In this document: positions 1 to 7,752 of the stretch, one piece after another
How positions within the stretch are numbered: position 1 is the first letter of the stretch
Layout: every line of letters starts with the position of its first letter
DNA from: Clostridiaceae bacterium
Lineage (GTDB): Bacteria > Bacillota > Clostridia > Lachnospirales > Lachnospiraceae
Assembly: GCA_910575435.1 (NCBI GenBank)
Contig: CAJTGI010000009.1
Coordinates: 62,001 to 126,000 of the forward strand
DNA length: 64,000 nt
Reading direction: 5' to 3'
The notes under the pieces: generated by a model
What the model was told of the DNA's origin: nothing
Database searches by the model: none
The model's input: only the letters and a program-made list of their open reading frames with translations
Made by a program: the position numbers and the translations under genes

Positions 1-2
1 AT

Positions 3-630
3 TGTTATATAGCCAAGGCTGAAAATATTTCCACTGGATATGATAGATATTTGGATATGATCGAAAAAGATTCTGAAAAGATTGAGGATATGGAAAAAGT
101 GGAATTGACTGAAAATTGGGAATATGCTGAAGTGAATCAAGTAATTGATGAAAAGATGACAGAGAGAGTTAAAAAATCCTGTATATGATGATTATAATGA
201 TGATTATGCTGGAAAGTACGTGAACGATAATGGACAAACTGTAGTTTGTACTTGTCATAAAAAGAAGACGGTTGCCTCTTTGAAGGAAATAGAGGAATCT
301 GTTGAGTTTAAAAAGCAGCAGTTTGAACTGGAAGATTTAAGGGTGATGTCATTACAATCCATTCGTAACTTAAATCTGTTTGCGACTCTTGCAACAGGAT
401 ATATTGGCATTATGAACTCGGAGAAAGAGGACACTATATTTATGATGGAGTTAAGGGAATGCTCCAAAAGAATTTATGACATGCCAAAATTCATTTTTTA
501 TGCGTTGGGATATGCGATTGAGCGTGTCCTTGCAGGAACACGCTCCGGCATAAAAGGGTTTATCTTGAAAAAAGAGCAATCACAGCAGCTTACATTGAAT
601 CAATGCTTTGGAATAGGGGCTTTCGGGTGA
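3..630 (+). pseudogene. DDE transposase C-terminal remnant, frameshifted, enters from the left edge
   Basis: A frame open from position 3 stops at 186-188. The next stretch is read in another frame and ends at 628-630. A one-base correction in the A-run near 171-176 joins them into one protein tail. The second part carries FKKQQFELEDLRV, SIRNLNLFATLATGYIG and a KSQQL-like tail (KEQSQQLTL), which I recognise as the C-terminal end of IS4/IS1634-like transposases. The catalytic core would lie left of the window. The frameshift means it is probably dead. Family assignment is from memory of motif patterns, so the exact IS family is uncertain. Confidence 0.6.
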
Positions 631-668
631 TTGGGTTTCAGAAAATGGGGAAAGTCAAAGCCATAAGG

Positions 669-706
669 AACTTGACCGTGAAACCGTGGCATGTTATTAT
701 ATCAGT
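669..706. repeat. Insertion-sequence end-like repeat, copy 1
   Basis: AACTTGACCGTGAAACC followed by a diverged ATGTTA-containing stretch lies about 40 bases after the transposase remnant stop. The same 17 bases recur at 4366-4382 after another transposase tail. The position after both transposase stops suggests a conserved IS terminus. The matching inverted end is not in the window. Confidence 0.45.
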
Positions 707-735
707 AGTTGTTTTTTGTGAATAAATTAAAATTG

Positions 736-764
736 TTGAAGTTGTTTATATTTGTTTTTATTGT
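736..764 (+). promoter_or_regulatory. Possible sigma-A promoter in the gap 631-997
   Basis: TTGAAG at 736-741 and TATTGT at 759-764 are separated by 17 bases, about 230 bases upstream of the first family A gene. The rest of the 367-base gap 631-997 has no convincing gene. It holds the IS-end repeat and a GGCGTTCTAATAGTTT stretch near 845 that resembles one at about 4934. Confidence 0.3.
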
Positions 765-997
765 AAGTAAGAATGTAAAAGAATTTCGTTTATTATGCAG
801 GTTCTGGAATTTCGTAAGCACCTAAATATATAAAGGGGGGGATGGCGTTCTAATAGTTTAGTCTATTACCTACTCTTGTCCAAGGAGTAAAGTTCGTTTC
901 AATTGTGAAGAAATTTATCCATTCATCTATATCATAAAAAGAATTAAATCTATAGGCTGTTTTGTACTTGTCTATAAAATCAGAAGGAGGTATTACC

Positions 998-1705
998 ATG
1001 ATAAGAAAATTTAGGAAAATAGTGCCATATATTGCGATACTATGTGCCATAGCATGTATTGGCGGCGTAGTAGCAATGCTCGTCCATCAGGCAGAACCTG
1101 CGACAAAAAAGCCTGGATACCAATACCGTGTCATGCTGGATGCATTCCCCTTTGAGGAGGGGGGATCGTATTCCAGATATAATTACGGCAATGCAAATAC
1201 GCCGGAACTCCTTTTTGGAGAGCAGTGCGAGTATATTTTTTATGGAAAGATTTTAGAAGCTCGGCCATTTAGCACAAATACTGCCGCTGATTTAGCAGGA
1301 TCGGGAAGTTTGGTGTATGCCTATGCCCTGCTGAAGGCAGAAGTCTTAAAGGGCATCCATGGAGGATTGGACAAGGGGCAAAAGGTATATCTGGTGATGC
1401 CCTATTCAGGGGACGATGATAGTCATGAAGCAGAGATGATTCCGGAAGGGACAGAGGGGATGTTTATTCCCAGAATGCCGACGGTGGAAGTGACTTTTGT
1501 TGACAGTCAGAAGAAAGTGGATGCTATTGGGATGGTAGGGATGAGAGATCACCGTTTTTGTTGCAGGGAAGAGTATTTGTCAGAACTGAAAGAATTGAAC
1601 AGCCTGGAGGAGGTGAGGGATTTCTGGGAAGAAAATCGTCTCTACTTCGATACAACGGCTCATAATAGGCACAAGGACGGGCAAATGCTATTTGTATCCA
1701 AGTAA
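998..1705 (+). CDS. Exported/membrane-anchored protein, family A (copy 1)
   Basis: I do not recognise a named family. The 235-residue protein has a basic N-terminus and one hydrophobic segment (about residues 8-30), so it is a signal-anchored or secreted protein. The body carries LFGEQCEYIFYGKILE, then a VLKGIHGGLDKGQKVYLV stretch, a pattern typical of small all-beta exported domains. The ATG at 998 was chosen because AGAAGGAGG ends 7 bases before it. It is nearly identical to the next gene over the first two thirds and homologous to the minus-strand gene at 35446-36096. In both places it sits next to a matrixin-like protease and a family B gene. Its job is inferred to be linked to that protease; no catalytic motif is visible. 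Confidence 0.75.
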   Translation: MIRKFRKIVPYIAILCAIACIGGVVAMLVHQAEPATKKPGYQYRVMLDAFPFEEGGSYSRYNYGNANTPELLFGEQCEYIFYGKILEARPFSTNTAADLAGSGSLVYAYALLKAEVLKGIHGGLDKGQKVYLVMPYSGDDDSHEAEMIPEGTEGMFIPRMPTVEVTFVDSQKKVDAIGMVGMRDHRFCCREEYLSELKELNSLEEVRDFWEENRLYFDTTAHNRHKDGQMLFVSK

Positions 1706-1873
1706 TTGATTACAAAATTTTATTTTGCATGGGAAGGAAGCCGCTCACATAGTGGTCTTGTATGCAAAAAAGAAACTTGTTTAGTAGAGGAACTGACCAG
1801 CCTGGATATGGCCAGTTGGCACTGTATTTTACAGGCATCGGAGATGTTTATAGAATAGAGAGGAGGGATTACC

Positions 1874-2533
1874 ATGATAAGAAAATTTAGGAAAATAGTG
1901 CCATATATTGCGATACTATGTGCCATAGCATGTATTGGCGGCGTAGTGGCAATGCTCGTCCATCAGGCAGAACCTGCGACAAAAAAGCCTGGATACCAAT
2001 ACCGTGTCATGCTGGATGCATTCCCCTTTGAGGAGGGGGGATCGTATTCCGAATATCATTATGGCAATGCAAATACGCCGGAACTCCTTTTTGGAGAGCA
2101 GTGCGAGTATATTTTTTATGGAAAGATTTTAGAAGCCCGGCCATTTAGCACAAATACTGCTGATGATTCAACAGGAGCCAGGGTGTATGCCTATGCCCTG
2201 CTGAAGGCAGAAGTCTTAAAGGGCATCCATGGAGGATTGGACAAGGGGCAGAAAGTGTATCTGGTGATGCCCTATTCAGGGGACGATGATAGTTATGAAG
2301 CGGAAATGATGCCGGAAGGGACAGAGGGGATGTTTATTCCCAGAATGCCGACGGTGGAGGTGACTTTTGTTGACAGTCAGAAGAAAGTGGATGCCATCGG
2401 GATGATAGGGGAGATAGATCATCGTTTTTGCTACGGGGAAGAATACTTGCCGGAACTAAGAGAATTGAACGGTCTGGAGGAGGTGAGGGACTTCTGGGGA
2501 AAAAATCGTCTTTACTATGATCCCTATGTCTAA
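1874..2533 (+). CDS. Exported/membrane-anchored protein, family A (copy 2)
   Basis: This is a tandem duplicate of the preceding gene, 219 residues, with the same start context (GAGAGGAGGGATTACC before ATG). The N-terminal membrane segment, the LFGEQCEYIFYGKILE block and the GGLDKGQKVYL block are the same. Differences are small substitutions and short indels in the middle (the AADLAGSGSL region becomes ADDSTGAR) and a shorter C-terminus. The strong DNA identity points to a recent duplication. The 168 bases between the copies hold no gene. The protease gene follows after about 115 bases, in the same direction. Confidence 0.75.
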   Translation: MIRKFRKIVPYIAILCAIACIGGVVAMLVHQAEPATKKPGYQYRVMLDAFPFEEGGSYSEYHYGNANTPELLFGEQCEYIFYGKILEARPFSTNTADDSTGARVYAYALLKAEVLKGIHGGLDKGQKVYLVMPYSGDDDSYEAEMMPEGTEGMFIPRMPTVEVTFVDSQKKVDAIGMIGEIDHRFCYGEEYLPELRELNGLEEVRDFWGKNRLYYDPYV

Positions 2534-2648
2534 TAATCAATGCGAGGGCGCACAGATACGATTGATAGACGAAGCAAATTTCGCTTGTGAAGGGGGCGGA
2601 TTGCACAGTAGTGTTGCACGAAATATCTATTCTTGAAGGAGGAAAAAT

Positions 2649-3326
2649 ATGATTAAGAGAAAATTGTTACGAAGAATGGAATGCTACCTGATGGCAGGGA
2701 TGATGGTCGTGGGGTTTTCTGGCGGAAGGGCCATGGCATTGGATGATGACCCGGTGCGGCATGGTTCCAAAGAAGACGGATATATTTGCAAGCATGGATA
2801 CCATACGTTTGGTGATTATTATTTAAAAGTTGGGAACAAACGGACTGGTTCAAAACCATGTTTTATTTCCGCAGATTTTCCTGACCGCTATGAGGTAAGG
2901 ATCACATCGGCAATCAATGTGTGGAATAATCAGTTTGAAAATAAGGGAATCAGCAGGTATATACGGCTGAGTAAAATTACTGACAGCAGCGTGGCGGCAA
3001 TCAAATTCAAGCCTGGGTATAATGGAAGTAACGTATATGCAAGAACGATATATTTTGATCAGGTGAAACAAATGAAACAAAAAGATGAAGGAGAAAAATT
3101 GGATGGAATTTATACTTCTTGCGTCATCCAGGTCAATACATCCATAACAGACAGCCAAAAGGTGAAGAGAACAGCAGTACATGAACTGGGCCATGCACTG
3201 GGATTGTCCCATAGAAACTGCGTGAAGAGTATTATGTTTTGGGCATCGGTAGACGCAGGGATTTCTGTCGTTCCCGACAGCAATGCGGTTGCCGCAGTGA
3301 AACATATATATACGGCGGTATGCTAA
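2649..3326 (+). CDS. Secreted matrixin-like (M10-type) zinc metalloprotease
   Basis: The 225-residue protein begins with a basic stretch and a hydrophobic segment ending near a signal-peptidase-like AMA site (about residue 30). Near the C-terminus HELGHALGLSH (residues 178-188) is the metzincin zinc-binding motif HExxHxxGxxH, and SIM (about 194-196) is the Met-turn. The mature part is short, about 195 residues, so it is a minimal catalytic domain with no hemopexin or anchor domain. The family cleaves proteins outside the cell; the substrate here is unknown. GGAGG lies 7-8 bases before the ATG. It is flanked by family A upstream and family B 29 bases downstream, probably one operon. A homologous but truncated copy is at 36114-36497. 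Confidence 0.85.
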   Translation: MIKRKLLRRMECYLMAGMMVVGFSGGRAMALDDDPVRHGSKEDGYICKHGYHTFGDYYLKVGNKRTGSKPCFISADFPDRYEVRITSAINVWNNQFENKGISRYIRLSKITDSSVAAIKFKPGYNGSNVYARTIYFDQVKQMKQKDEGEKLDGIYTSCVIQVNTSITDSQKVKRTAVHELGHALGLSHRNCVKSIMFWASVDAGISVVPDSNAVAAVKHIYTAVC

Positions 3327-3355
3327 CATAAAGAAACTATTCGGAGGAGAAGAAT

Positions 3356-4042
3356 ATGAAAAGGAATAGGAAATTTTTTGCGTCTGTTATTTTTGTATTT
3401 GCCGTAGCAGTGGCATTTGCAGGAATCGAAATAAGGAAACATGGGAGGGAAAAGGCAGAGGAGAAGGTTTCGAAGGTAGCCTTTGTGGAGTGCGGCGAAA
3501 AGAACCCCGTCATCCGGCTTGATATGGGTGAAGCGACAATGGCGGAGGCAATTCGCAAGAGCGAGGAGGAGTACATAGAGGAGTCGGACTGCATTGTAAA
3601 GGGAGAAGTGCAAGAGATACAGTACTGCGAATATCTGGGAACGCCATGGAGACGCCTGAGCGTTCGAGTGCGAGATGTGATCAAAGGAAATGTAAGAAAG
3701 GGTGAAGTGCTTGCGGTATATTTGATCGGGGGCTATTTATCCAGCAAAGAGTATTATTCCTATTATCTGGATGAAAAAGTGCCGGCAGGAAAGGAAGATA
3801 CCCTTTATCAGATGGAGATGCGCCCGCAGGAAAGCATTGCGGAAGAGGATGATACGGAAATCTATTTATTAAAAAGGGCATCAAAGGAGTCTCCTTTTGA
3901 GTCCTCTGCCTACGAGAGCGTAGGGGGATATGAAATGGAATATCTGTATGATGAACAGCGGAGGGAATATAAGCAGTATCGGGAGGGAGGGAAAGAAAAA
4001 TATTGGAAGGAAGAAGGTTTATATCGGAAATTGGATAAATAA
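3356..4042 (+). CDS. Exported protein, family B (copy 1)
   Basis: The 228-residue protein has an N-terminal hydrophobic segment (about residues 8-23) and no lipobox, so it is membrane-anchored or secreted. The central block SDCIVKGEVQEIQY followed by SVRVRDVIKGNVRKG and VYLIGGY is the strand pattern of a small OB-like beta-barrel seen in many secreted bacterial proteins. I see no catalytic motif. CGGAGGAG precedes the ATG. The homologue at 34797-35444 (SDAIIVGDVQDIKY, TVKVDETVRGDIEAG) also sits in a protease cluster. The C-terminus is highly charged (Glu, Lys, Tyr). A partner or inhibitor role for the neighbouring protease is inference only. Confidence 0.7.
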   Translation: MKRNRKFFASVIFVFAVAVAFAGIEIRKHGREKAEEKVSKVAFVECGEKNPVIRLDMGEATMAEAIRKSEEEYIEESDCIVKGEVQEIQYCEYLGTPWRRLSVRVRDVIKGNVRKGEVLAVYLIGGYLSSKEYYSYYLDEKVPAGKEDTLYQMEMRPQESIAEEDDTEIYLLKRASKESPFESSAYESVGGYEMEYLYDEQRREYKQYREGGKEKYWKEEGLYRKLDK

Positions 4043-4056
4043 GAGGGGGTGTCACC

Positions 4057-4130
4057 ATGATAAGAAAATATAGGAAAATAGTGCCATATGTTGCGATACT
4101 ATGTGCATAGCATGTATTGGCGGCGTAGTG
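4057..4130 (+). pseudogene. 5' remnant of a third family A gene
   Basis: GGGGGTGTCACC-ATG and the next 70 bases match the start of the family A genes at 998 and 1874 almost base for base. One base is missing in the ATGTGCC-ATAGCA stretch, which creates an early TAG. The similarity ends abruptly at about 4130, where a transposase tail begins. The fragment records a third copy removed by deletion or insertion. Confidence 0.75.
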
Positions 4131-4155
4131 GCGTCCCCAAAAGATAGAAAGATGC

Positions 4156-4302
4156 AGAGATTTTCAATTTGAAAAGCATGCCATCCGGGGATTGGAAAAA
4201 ATGAAGATGTTTCTGACAGTGACATTTATCATCCAGCTGGCATCTGCCAAGGCAAAGATCCATGCCGGGATGAAAACAGGTTTAGCAAAACACTGTGCCT
4301 GA
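4156..4302 (+). pseudogene. Transposase C-terminal remnant
   Basis: Reading from 4156 gives 48 codons, beginning RDFQFEKHAIRGLEKMKMF and ending GLAKHCA before TGA at 4300-4302. This resembles the last helices of IS transposases (HAxRGLxKM). There is no start codon and the left end is fused directly to the family A remnant, so the rest of the element is gone. The precise IS family is not determined. Confidence 0.5.
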
Positions 4303-4365
4303 GAGGTTAAAAAAATTGCCGGATAGAAATATTAGATGAACAGCAAAATTAATTCGAACTAAAAA

Positions 4366-4406
4366 AACTTGACCGTGAAACCATAATATGTTACTTTGAT
4401 ATAGTA
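4366..4406. repeat. Insertion-sequence end-like repeat, copy 2
   Basis: AACTTGACCGTGAAACC followed by a diverged ATGTTA-containing stretch, about 64 bases after the transposase tail stop, matches 669-706. Together the two sites mark old insertion ends on either side of the family A/matrixin/family B block. Confidence 0.45.
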
Positions 4407-5017
4407 AAGATTTGAAAATTAAATATAGTAAAATTAAATATGTTTAGAACTTACGAACGTACAAATTGAAAAGGGATAATTTATAATATTGAGTATTGTT
4501 TATTTTATGTAGTAAATTATTTGATGAAAGAACATTTTGATGTAGAAAAGAAAAATATTTTGTTATTCAATAAAAGTATTTTTCAAGTTTATTTGTTGGG
4601 ATAATATAATATTAAGATACTAGTATTTGCGAGGCAAGGCTTTTATCTTCATCCGGGAAATTGATTTTTATTATTGATAGTGTCCGGGCGTGCTTTAAGA
4701 AAGTCTTTGTTATAAAAATTGATATCCCTGAAAATGCCTAGATTATTTAATTAGGAAGATCGTGTTGGTCGGTTTCACAAAGTGGTCAAACGTGGGTTGG
4801 CAAATCCGGTGAGAAATCCTGCTTAAACCGGGTAGATATGGATGTATCTCAAATAACATCAAATTCGCAGCAATCCCTTAATTCCTGAGAGTTTATTAAA
4901 AATATCATTAGAAGGGGCGAGGATGGAAAGGAGGCGTTATGTTCTAGTGGTTTGATCTGACTTTGGTAAGAATATCCATTGCATTTTTAAAATACACATG
5001 ATGAAGGAGGTTTTAAT
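4407..5017. other. 611-base AT-rich gap without a supported gene
   Basis: No convincing coding frame is present. It contains AT-rich stretches, a short open stretch near 4759-4824 that I cannot assign, and a GGCGTT..TTCTAGTGGTTT block near 4934 resembling one at 845-866 upstream of the first protease cluster. The end holds AAGGAGG before the next ATG. It is probably mobile-element debris plus the promoter of the following gene. Confidence 0.4.
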
Positions 5018-5557
5018 ATGAAATTAAAACGGACATTGGTTTACTCGCTTGCACTGGCGTGTGCAATATATCCATCATCTGTTGGATATGCTGCTTCTCC
5101 ATATCTTAGTTATGGTGATGAAAATGGCAGGGTAAGCGTGAATATAAAGGGGAGCGGTTCAACTTATTCTTGGTCATCCATTGTCTCGGAGAGTGTTTCA
5201 GCATGGAATAACTCTAGAGCAAATGTTTATATCAATGAGAAGTCTACGAGCAAGAATAGCGTGGTGATAACTGATTTTCCCGATTCCTGGTATGGCTTGA
5301 ATCGTTCTATCTCAAATAGTTATGGATATATCACAAAATATACGATTTATGTCAATGGCAGAACAATCGTTGCAAATGCGCGCAATGTCCACAGTTTTAT
5401 TAAAAGTACTATTACTCATGAATTTGGCCATGTTTTCTGGCTGTGTGACAATCCTGTCACCGGGCAGGAGTCAATTATGAAGCATACAAGAGATCGGAAC
5501 AGCATGACGCTTCCTCAGCAATATGATATTCAAAATGTAAATAAAATGTACAAATAA
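5018..5557 (+). CDS. Secreted snapalysin/matrixin-like zinc metalloprotease with an unusual motif
   Basis: The 179-residue protein has a classic signal peptide (basic start, hydrophobic core, cleavage near VGYA, about residue 25). The active-site segment is HEFGHVFWLCD (residues 134-144), followed by a Met-turn-like SIM near residue 157. HExxH with Asp as third zinc ligand is the snapalysin (M7) arrangement, HExxHxxGxxD. Here the usual Gly is Trp, which is odd. The mature domain is about 155 residues. AGGAGG precedes the ATG. A family C lipoprotein gene follows after about 110 bases. It differs strongly from the matrixin at 2649, so it is a separate protease lineage. Substrate unknown. Confidence 0.75.
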   Translation: MKLKRTLVYSLALACAIYPSSVGYAASPYLSYGDENGRVSVNIKGSGSTYSWSSIVSESVSAWNNSRANVYINEKSTSKNSVVITDFPDSWYGLNRSISNSYGYITKYTIYVNGRTIVANARNVHSFIKSTITHEFGHVFWLCDNPVTGQESIMKHTRDRNSMTLPQQYDIQNVNKMYK

Positions 5558-5665
5558 TTTAAACTTCAATGAAAAAATATGTTTTTGTTATATGACTTGT
5601 ATATTTTGCAAACATCGTACCTGCAGTCAAGAACTTGCAGGTATGGAAAGGGAATGGTGATTATT

Positions 5666-6280
5666 ATGAAGAAAAGTATTTTGGCGTTATGTATTACAAT
5701 GGGAATCTGTCTGGCAGGATGTGGACAGTCAGAGCAGTCAAAGACAGGAACTGACAAGAAGGCTGCCCAGGTGGCGAAGGAGAATAATTCCAATGCCTCC
5801 GAACAGTCCAGCAACGAAAACTCAGCTTCTTCTCCAGATTATGCGGTGTATGAGGATGCAAAGTCGCTGGTGGATGCTTCAGATTCTGTTTTCAGCGGAA
5901 CGGTGGTGGGAATATCCCATGAGGATTTGAAAATTTATGAGGGGGAAGGTGCTGAGAAGTTTCCATATATTATCTATGAAGTAAAAAAAGACACATTGTA
6001 TGACGGCGAAGAAGTGGATGATGTGTTGAAAATTAAGCAGTTGGATGCCGGAAACGAAAATCAGGAAAATGTTACTGCTGGCATTGAAAAGGGCAAGAAG
6101 TATCTGTTTATCGTGGAGACATATGAAGATTCCTATCCCAGCCTAATTAATGTAGAGCAGTCTGTTTTTGAAATGGATTCAGATAAATCCAACGATATCC
6201 AGACATACAGCCTGGGAACTGAGAAAGACGATAAGAAAAAGATTTCTTTAGAAGACGTGTTGTCTATTGTATCTAAATAA
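5666..6280 (+). CDS. Lipoprotein, family C (OB-like exported domain)
   Basis: The 204-residue protein has a lipoprotein signal ending ICLAGCG, so Cys at about residue 18 should be lipidated and the protein held on the outer face of the membrane. A Ser/Asn-rich linker follows. The body has SDSVFSGTVVGIS, then YEVKKDTLYDG and KKYLFIVETY, the same strand order as family B. ATG 5666 gives the standard signal peptide; an ATG at 5654 or GTG at 5657, nearer the GGAAAGGG, is also possible. It lies just downstream of the snapalysin-like protease and is followed by a strong hairpin. No enzyme motif is visible. Confidence 0.7.
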   Translation: MKKSILALCITMGICLAGCGQSEQSKTGTDKKAAQVAKENNSNASEQSSNENSASSPDYAVYEDAKSLVDASDSVFSGTVVGISHEDLKIYEGEGAEKFPYIIYEVKKDTLYDGEEVDDVLKIKQLDAGNENQENVTAGIEKGKKYLFIVETYEDSYPSLINVEQSVFEMDSDKSNDIQTYSLGTEKDDKKKISLEDVLSIVSK

Positions 6281-6313
6281 TCAGTGGATACAAAAATAAT
6301 TAATACTAGTTAT

Positions 6314-6344
6314 GGGCATCAGTGCGCTAGCGCATATGATGCCC
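6314..6344 (+). terminator. Strong hairpin after the protease cluster
   Basis: GGGCATCA (6314-6321) pairs with TGATGCCC (6337-6344), enclosing a further TGCGC-TA-GCGCA palindrome, and is followed by TTTT. It lies between the family C lipoprotein and the ACP gene, so it probably ends the upstream transcript. Confidence 0.65.
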
Positions 6345-6384
6345 TTTTGGGACGGAATTGATATTGGTGAATTTAGGAGAAAAA

Positions 6385-6669
6385 ATGCGGTTAGACGAGA
6401 AAAAAGACATAATGGAGAAATTGTCGGGAATATTTTCGGAATATACAGACAGAGAAGTGGCACTGTCAGAGGATACAGATATTTTTGAAGAATTGGATTT
6501 AAATTCTGTGGATATTATGTGTGTCATCGTAAGAACAGAGAAAGTTTTTGGAATAGAGTTTGAGGATGTAGATTTACTCAGTGAAAATTTTCAGATGGTT
6601 GGAAGTTTTTGTGAACTGATTCAAAAACAATTAGAGAAAGGCATAAAAAATGCTGAGGAAAAAAGATAG
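6385..6669 (+). CDS. Acyl/peptidyl carrier protein
   Basis: The 94-residue acidic protein has the carrier-protein signature LDLNSVD with Ser41 as the expected 4'-phosphopantetheine site, and helical regions before and after. Such proteins hold acyl or aminoacyl groups as thioesters for transfer by partner enzymes. AGGAGA lies 4 bases before ATG 6385. The gene overlaps the next start by 20 bases, so it is translationally coupled to the BtrH-like gene. The adjacent ligase would be the loading enzyme. It is unlikely to be the housekeeping fatty-acid AcpP, because no fab genes are nearby and the motif is DLNS rather than DSLD. Confidence 0.85.
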   Translation: MRLDEKKDIMEKLSGIFSEYTDREVALSEDTDIFEELDLNSVDIMCVIVRTEKVFGIEFEDVDLLSENFQMVGSFCELIQKQLEKGIKNAEEKR

Positions 6670-7732
6670 AAAATTACATATGCTGCCTCTGGAGGATGTG
6701 GAAATTGGGGCATGGCCAGAGCAAAATTTTCTGTCTGGCATAATTTGCCAGCAGAAAAACGGGATGGACTGGCTGCTGAATCATTTTATTCAGTTAAGAG
6801 GCGCCCATTACATTGATTATCGGTGGGAGGCCAGGGATGCTAGCATTACATTTTATCCATACAGCATTCATCAGTTGACGCCCAATATGTTTGATTTATG
6901 TCCTTTCATTCAAAAGTATACCATACCGAAATCTTTTGTGAGGGCAAGGTATGGAAAATTGCACAAATTTGTGATGGATGCTATAAATGCAGGATATTAT
7001 ATCTCGACTTTCTTAGACCAGTTTTTTAGAACAGATATGGCTGGAAACTATGGATTTCGCCATCCCACCTTTATTTACGGATATGATGCAGCCAGACGGA
7101 TGATTTTTATTGCGGATAATTTTGAAAATGGGAAATATGGCAGGAAGGAAATTACATTTGAGCAATTAAATCGTGGTTTTGACTTGGTTTCCGGGGAAAT
7201 ATGGGAAGTGAGCGTGTTTTTGTATCAAACGGCTTCCGTAGATTATCAATTTGTGCCGGAATATGTGAAGGAACAGTTGGAGGACTATTTATATCCTAAT
7301 CGTGGCGTATGTTATTTTAATCGCACCGTATGTCCGGAACCTTTCCATTGTGATGAAAATTATTCAAATGAGGTCTTTTTTGGATTGCACTGTTATGATT
7401 TGCTGGAACAATGTCTGGAAGGAGTTGCAAAAGGCGATTCCAATTATGCAAGGTATGACTGGAGGAGCTTGGTTCAGTTGTGCGACCACAAGCATCTGAT
7501 GGTGAAGCGGTATGAATATTTGTCAGAAAAAAAGATAACAGTTTGGGACTCTGCCTTGCATCAAGGATTAGCGGATTTGGAGAAACAGTGTTTGATTGCG
7601 CAAAATATGTATGTCAAGTTTTCCGTGTCTGATGATGAGAGGATTATTCTTCGGTTGATGGATAGATTGCGGGATATACGGGAGAGAGACAGGCAGACTG
7701 TGGAGCGTCTGCTTGAGAAATTTTCAAAATAA
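6650..7732 (+). CDS. BtrH-like (BtrH_N/DUF4872-type) putative acyltransferase
   Basis: The 360-residue protein has no signal peptide and is probably cytoplasmic. The middle segment, with GYYISTFLDQF, HPTFIYGYD and MIFIADNF, resembles the papain/C39-like fold of butirosin protein BtrH and its relatives. BtrH is known to move an acyl side chain from a carrier protein to an aminoglycoside. By analogy this protein may transfer a group from the ACP encoded just upstream; acceptor and acyl group are unknown. The C-terminal 150 residues are helical and charged. ATG 6650, within the end of the ACP gene, was chosen because GAGAAAGG precedes it; ATG 6680 is an alternative with a weak site. Family assignment is moderate. 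Confidence 0.6.
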   Translation: MLRKKDRKLHMLPLEDVEIGAWPEQNFLSGIICQQKNGMDWLLNHFIQLRGAHYIDYRWEARDASITFYPYSIHQLTPNMFDLCPFIQKYTIPKSFVRARYGKLHKFVMDAINAGYYISTFLDQFFRTDMAGNYGFRHPTFIYGYDAARRMIFIADNFENGKYGRKEITFEQLNRGFDLVSGEIWEVSVFLYQTASVDYQFVPEYVKEQLEDYLYPNRGVCYFNRTVCPEPFHCDENYSNEVFFGLHCYDLLEQCLEGVAKGDSNYARYDWRSLVQLCDHKHLMVKRYEYLSEKKITVWDSALHQGLADLEKQCLIAQNMYVKFSVSDDERIILRLMDRLRDIRERDRQTVERLLEKFSK

Positions 7733-7752
7733 AATTGGAGATAGGGGATTAG

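Noticed and set aside
4759-4824. Short open stretch in the 4407-5017 gap as a gene
   Set aside because: Only about 22 codons, no start or ribosome site, and no recognisable family.
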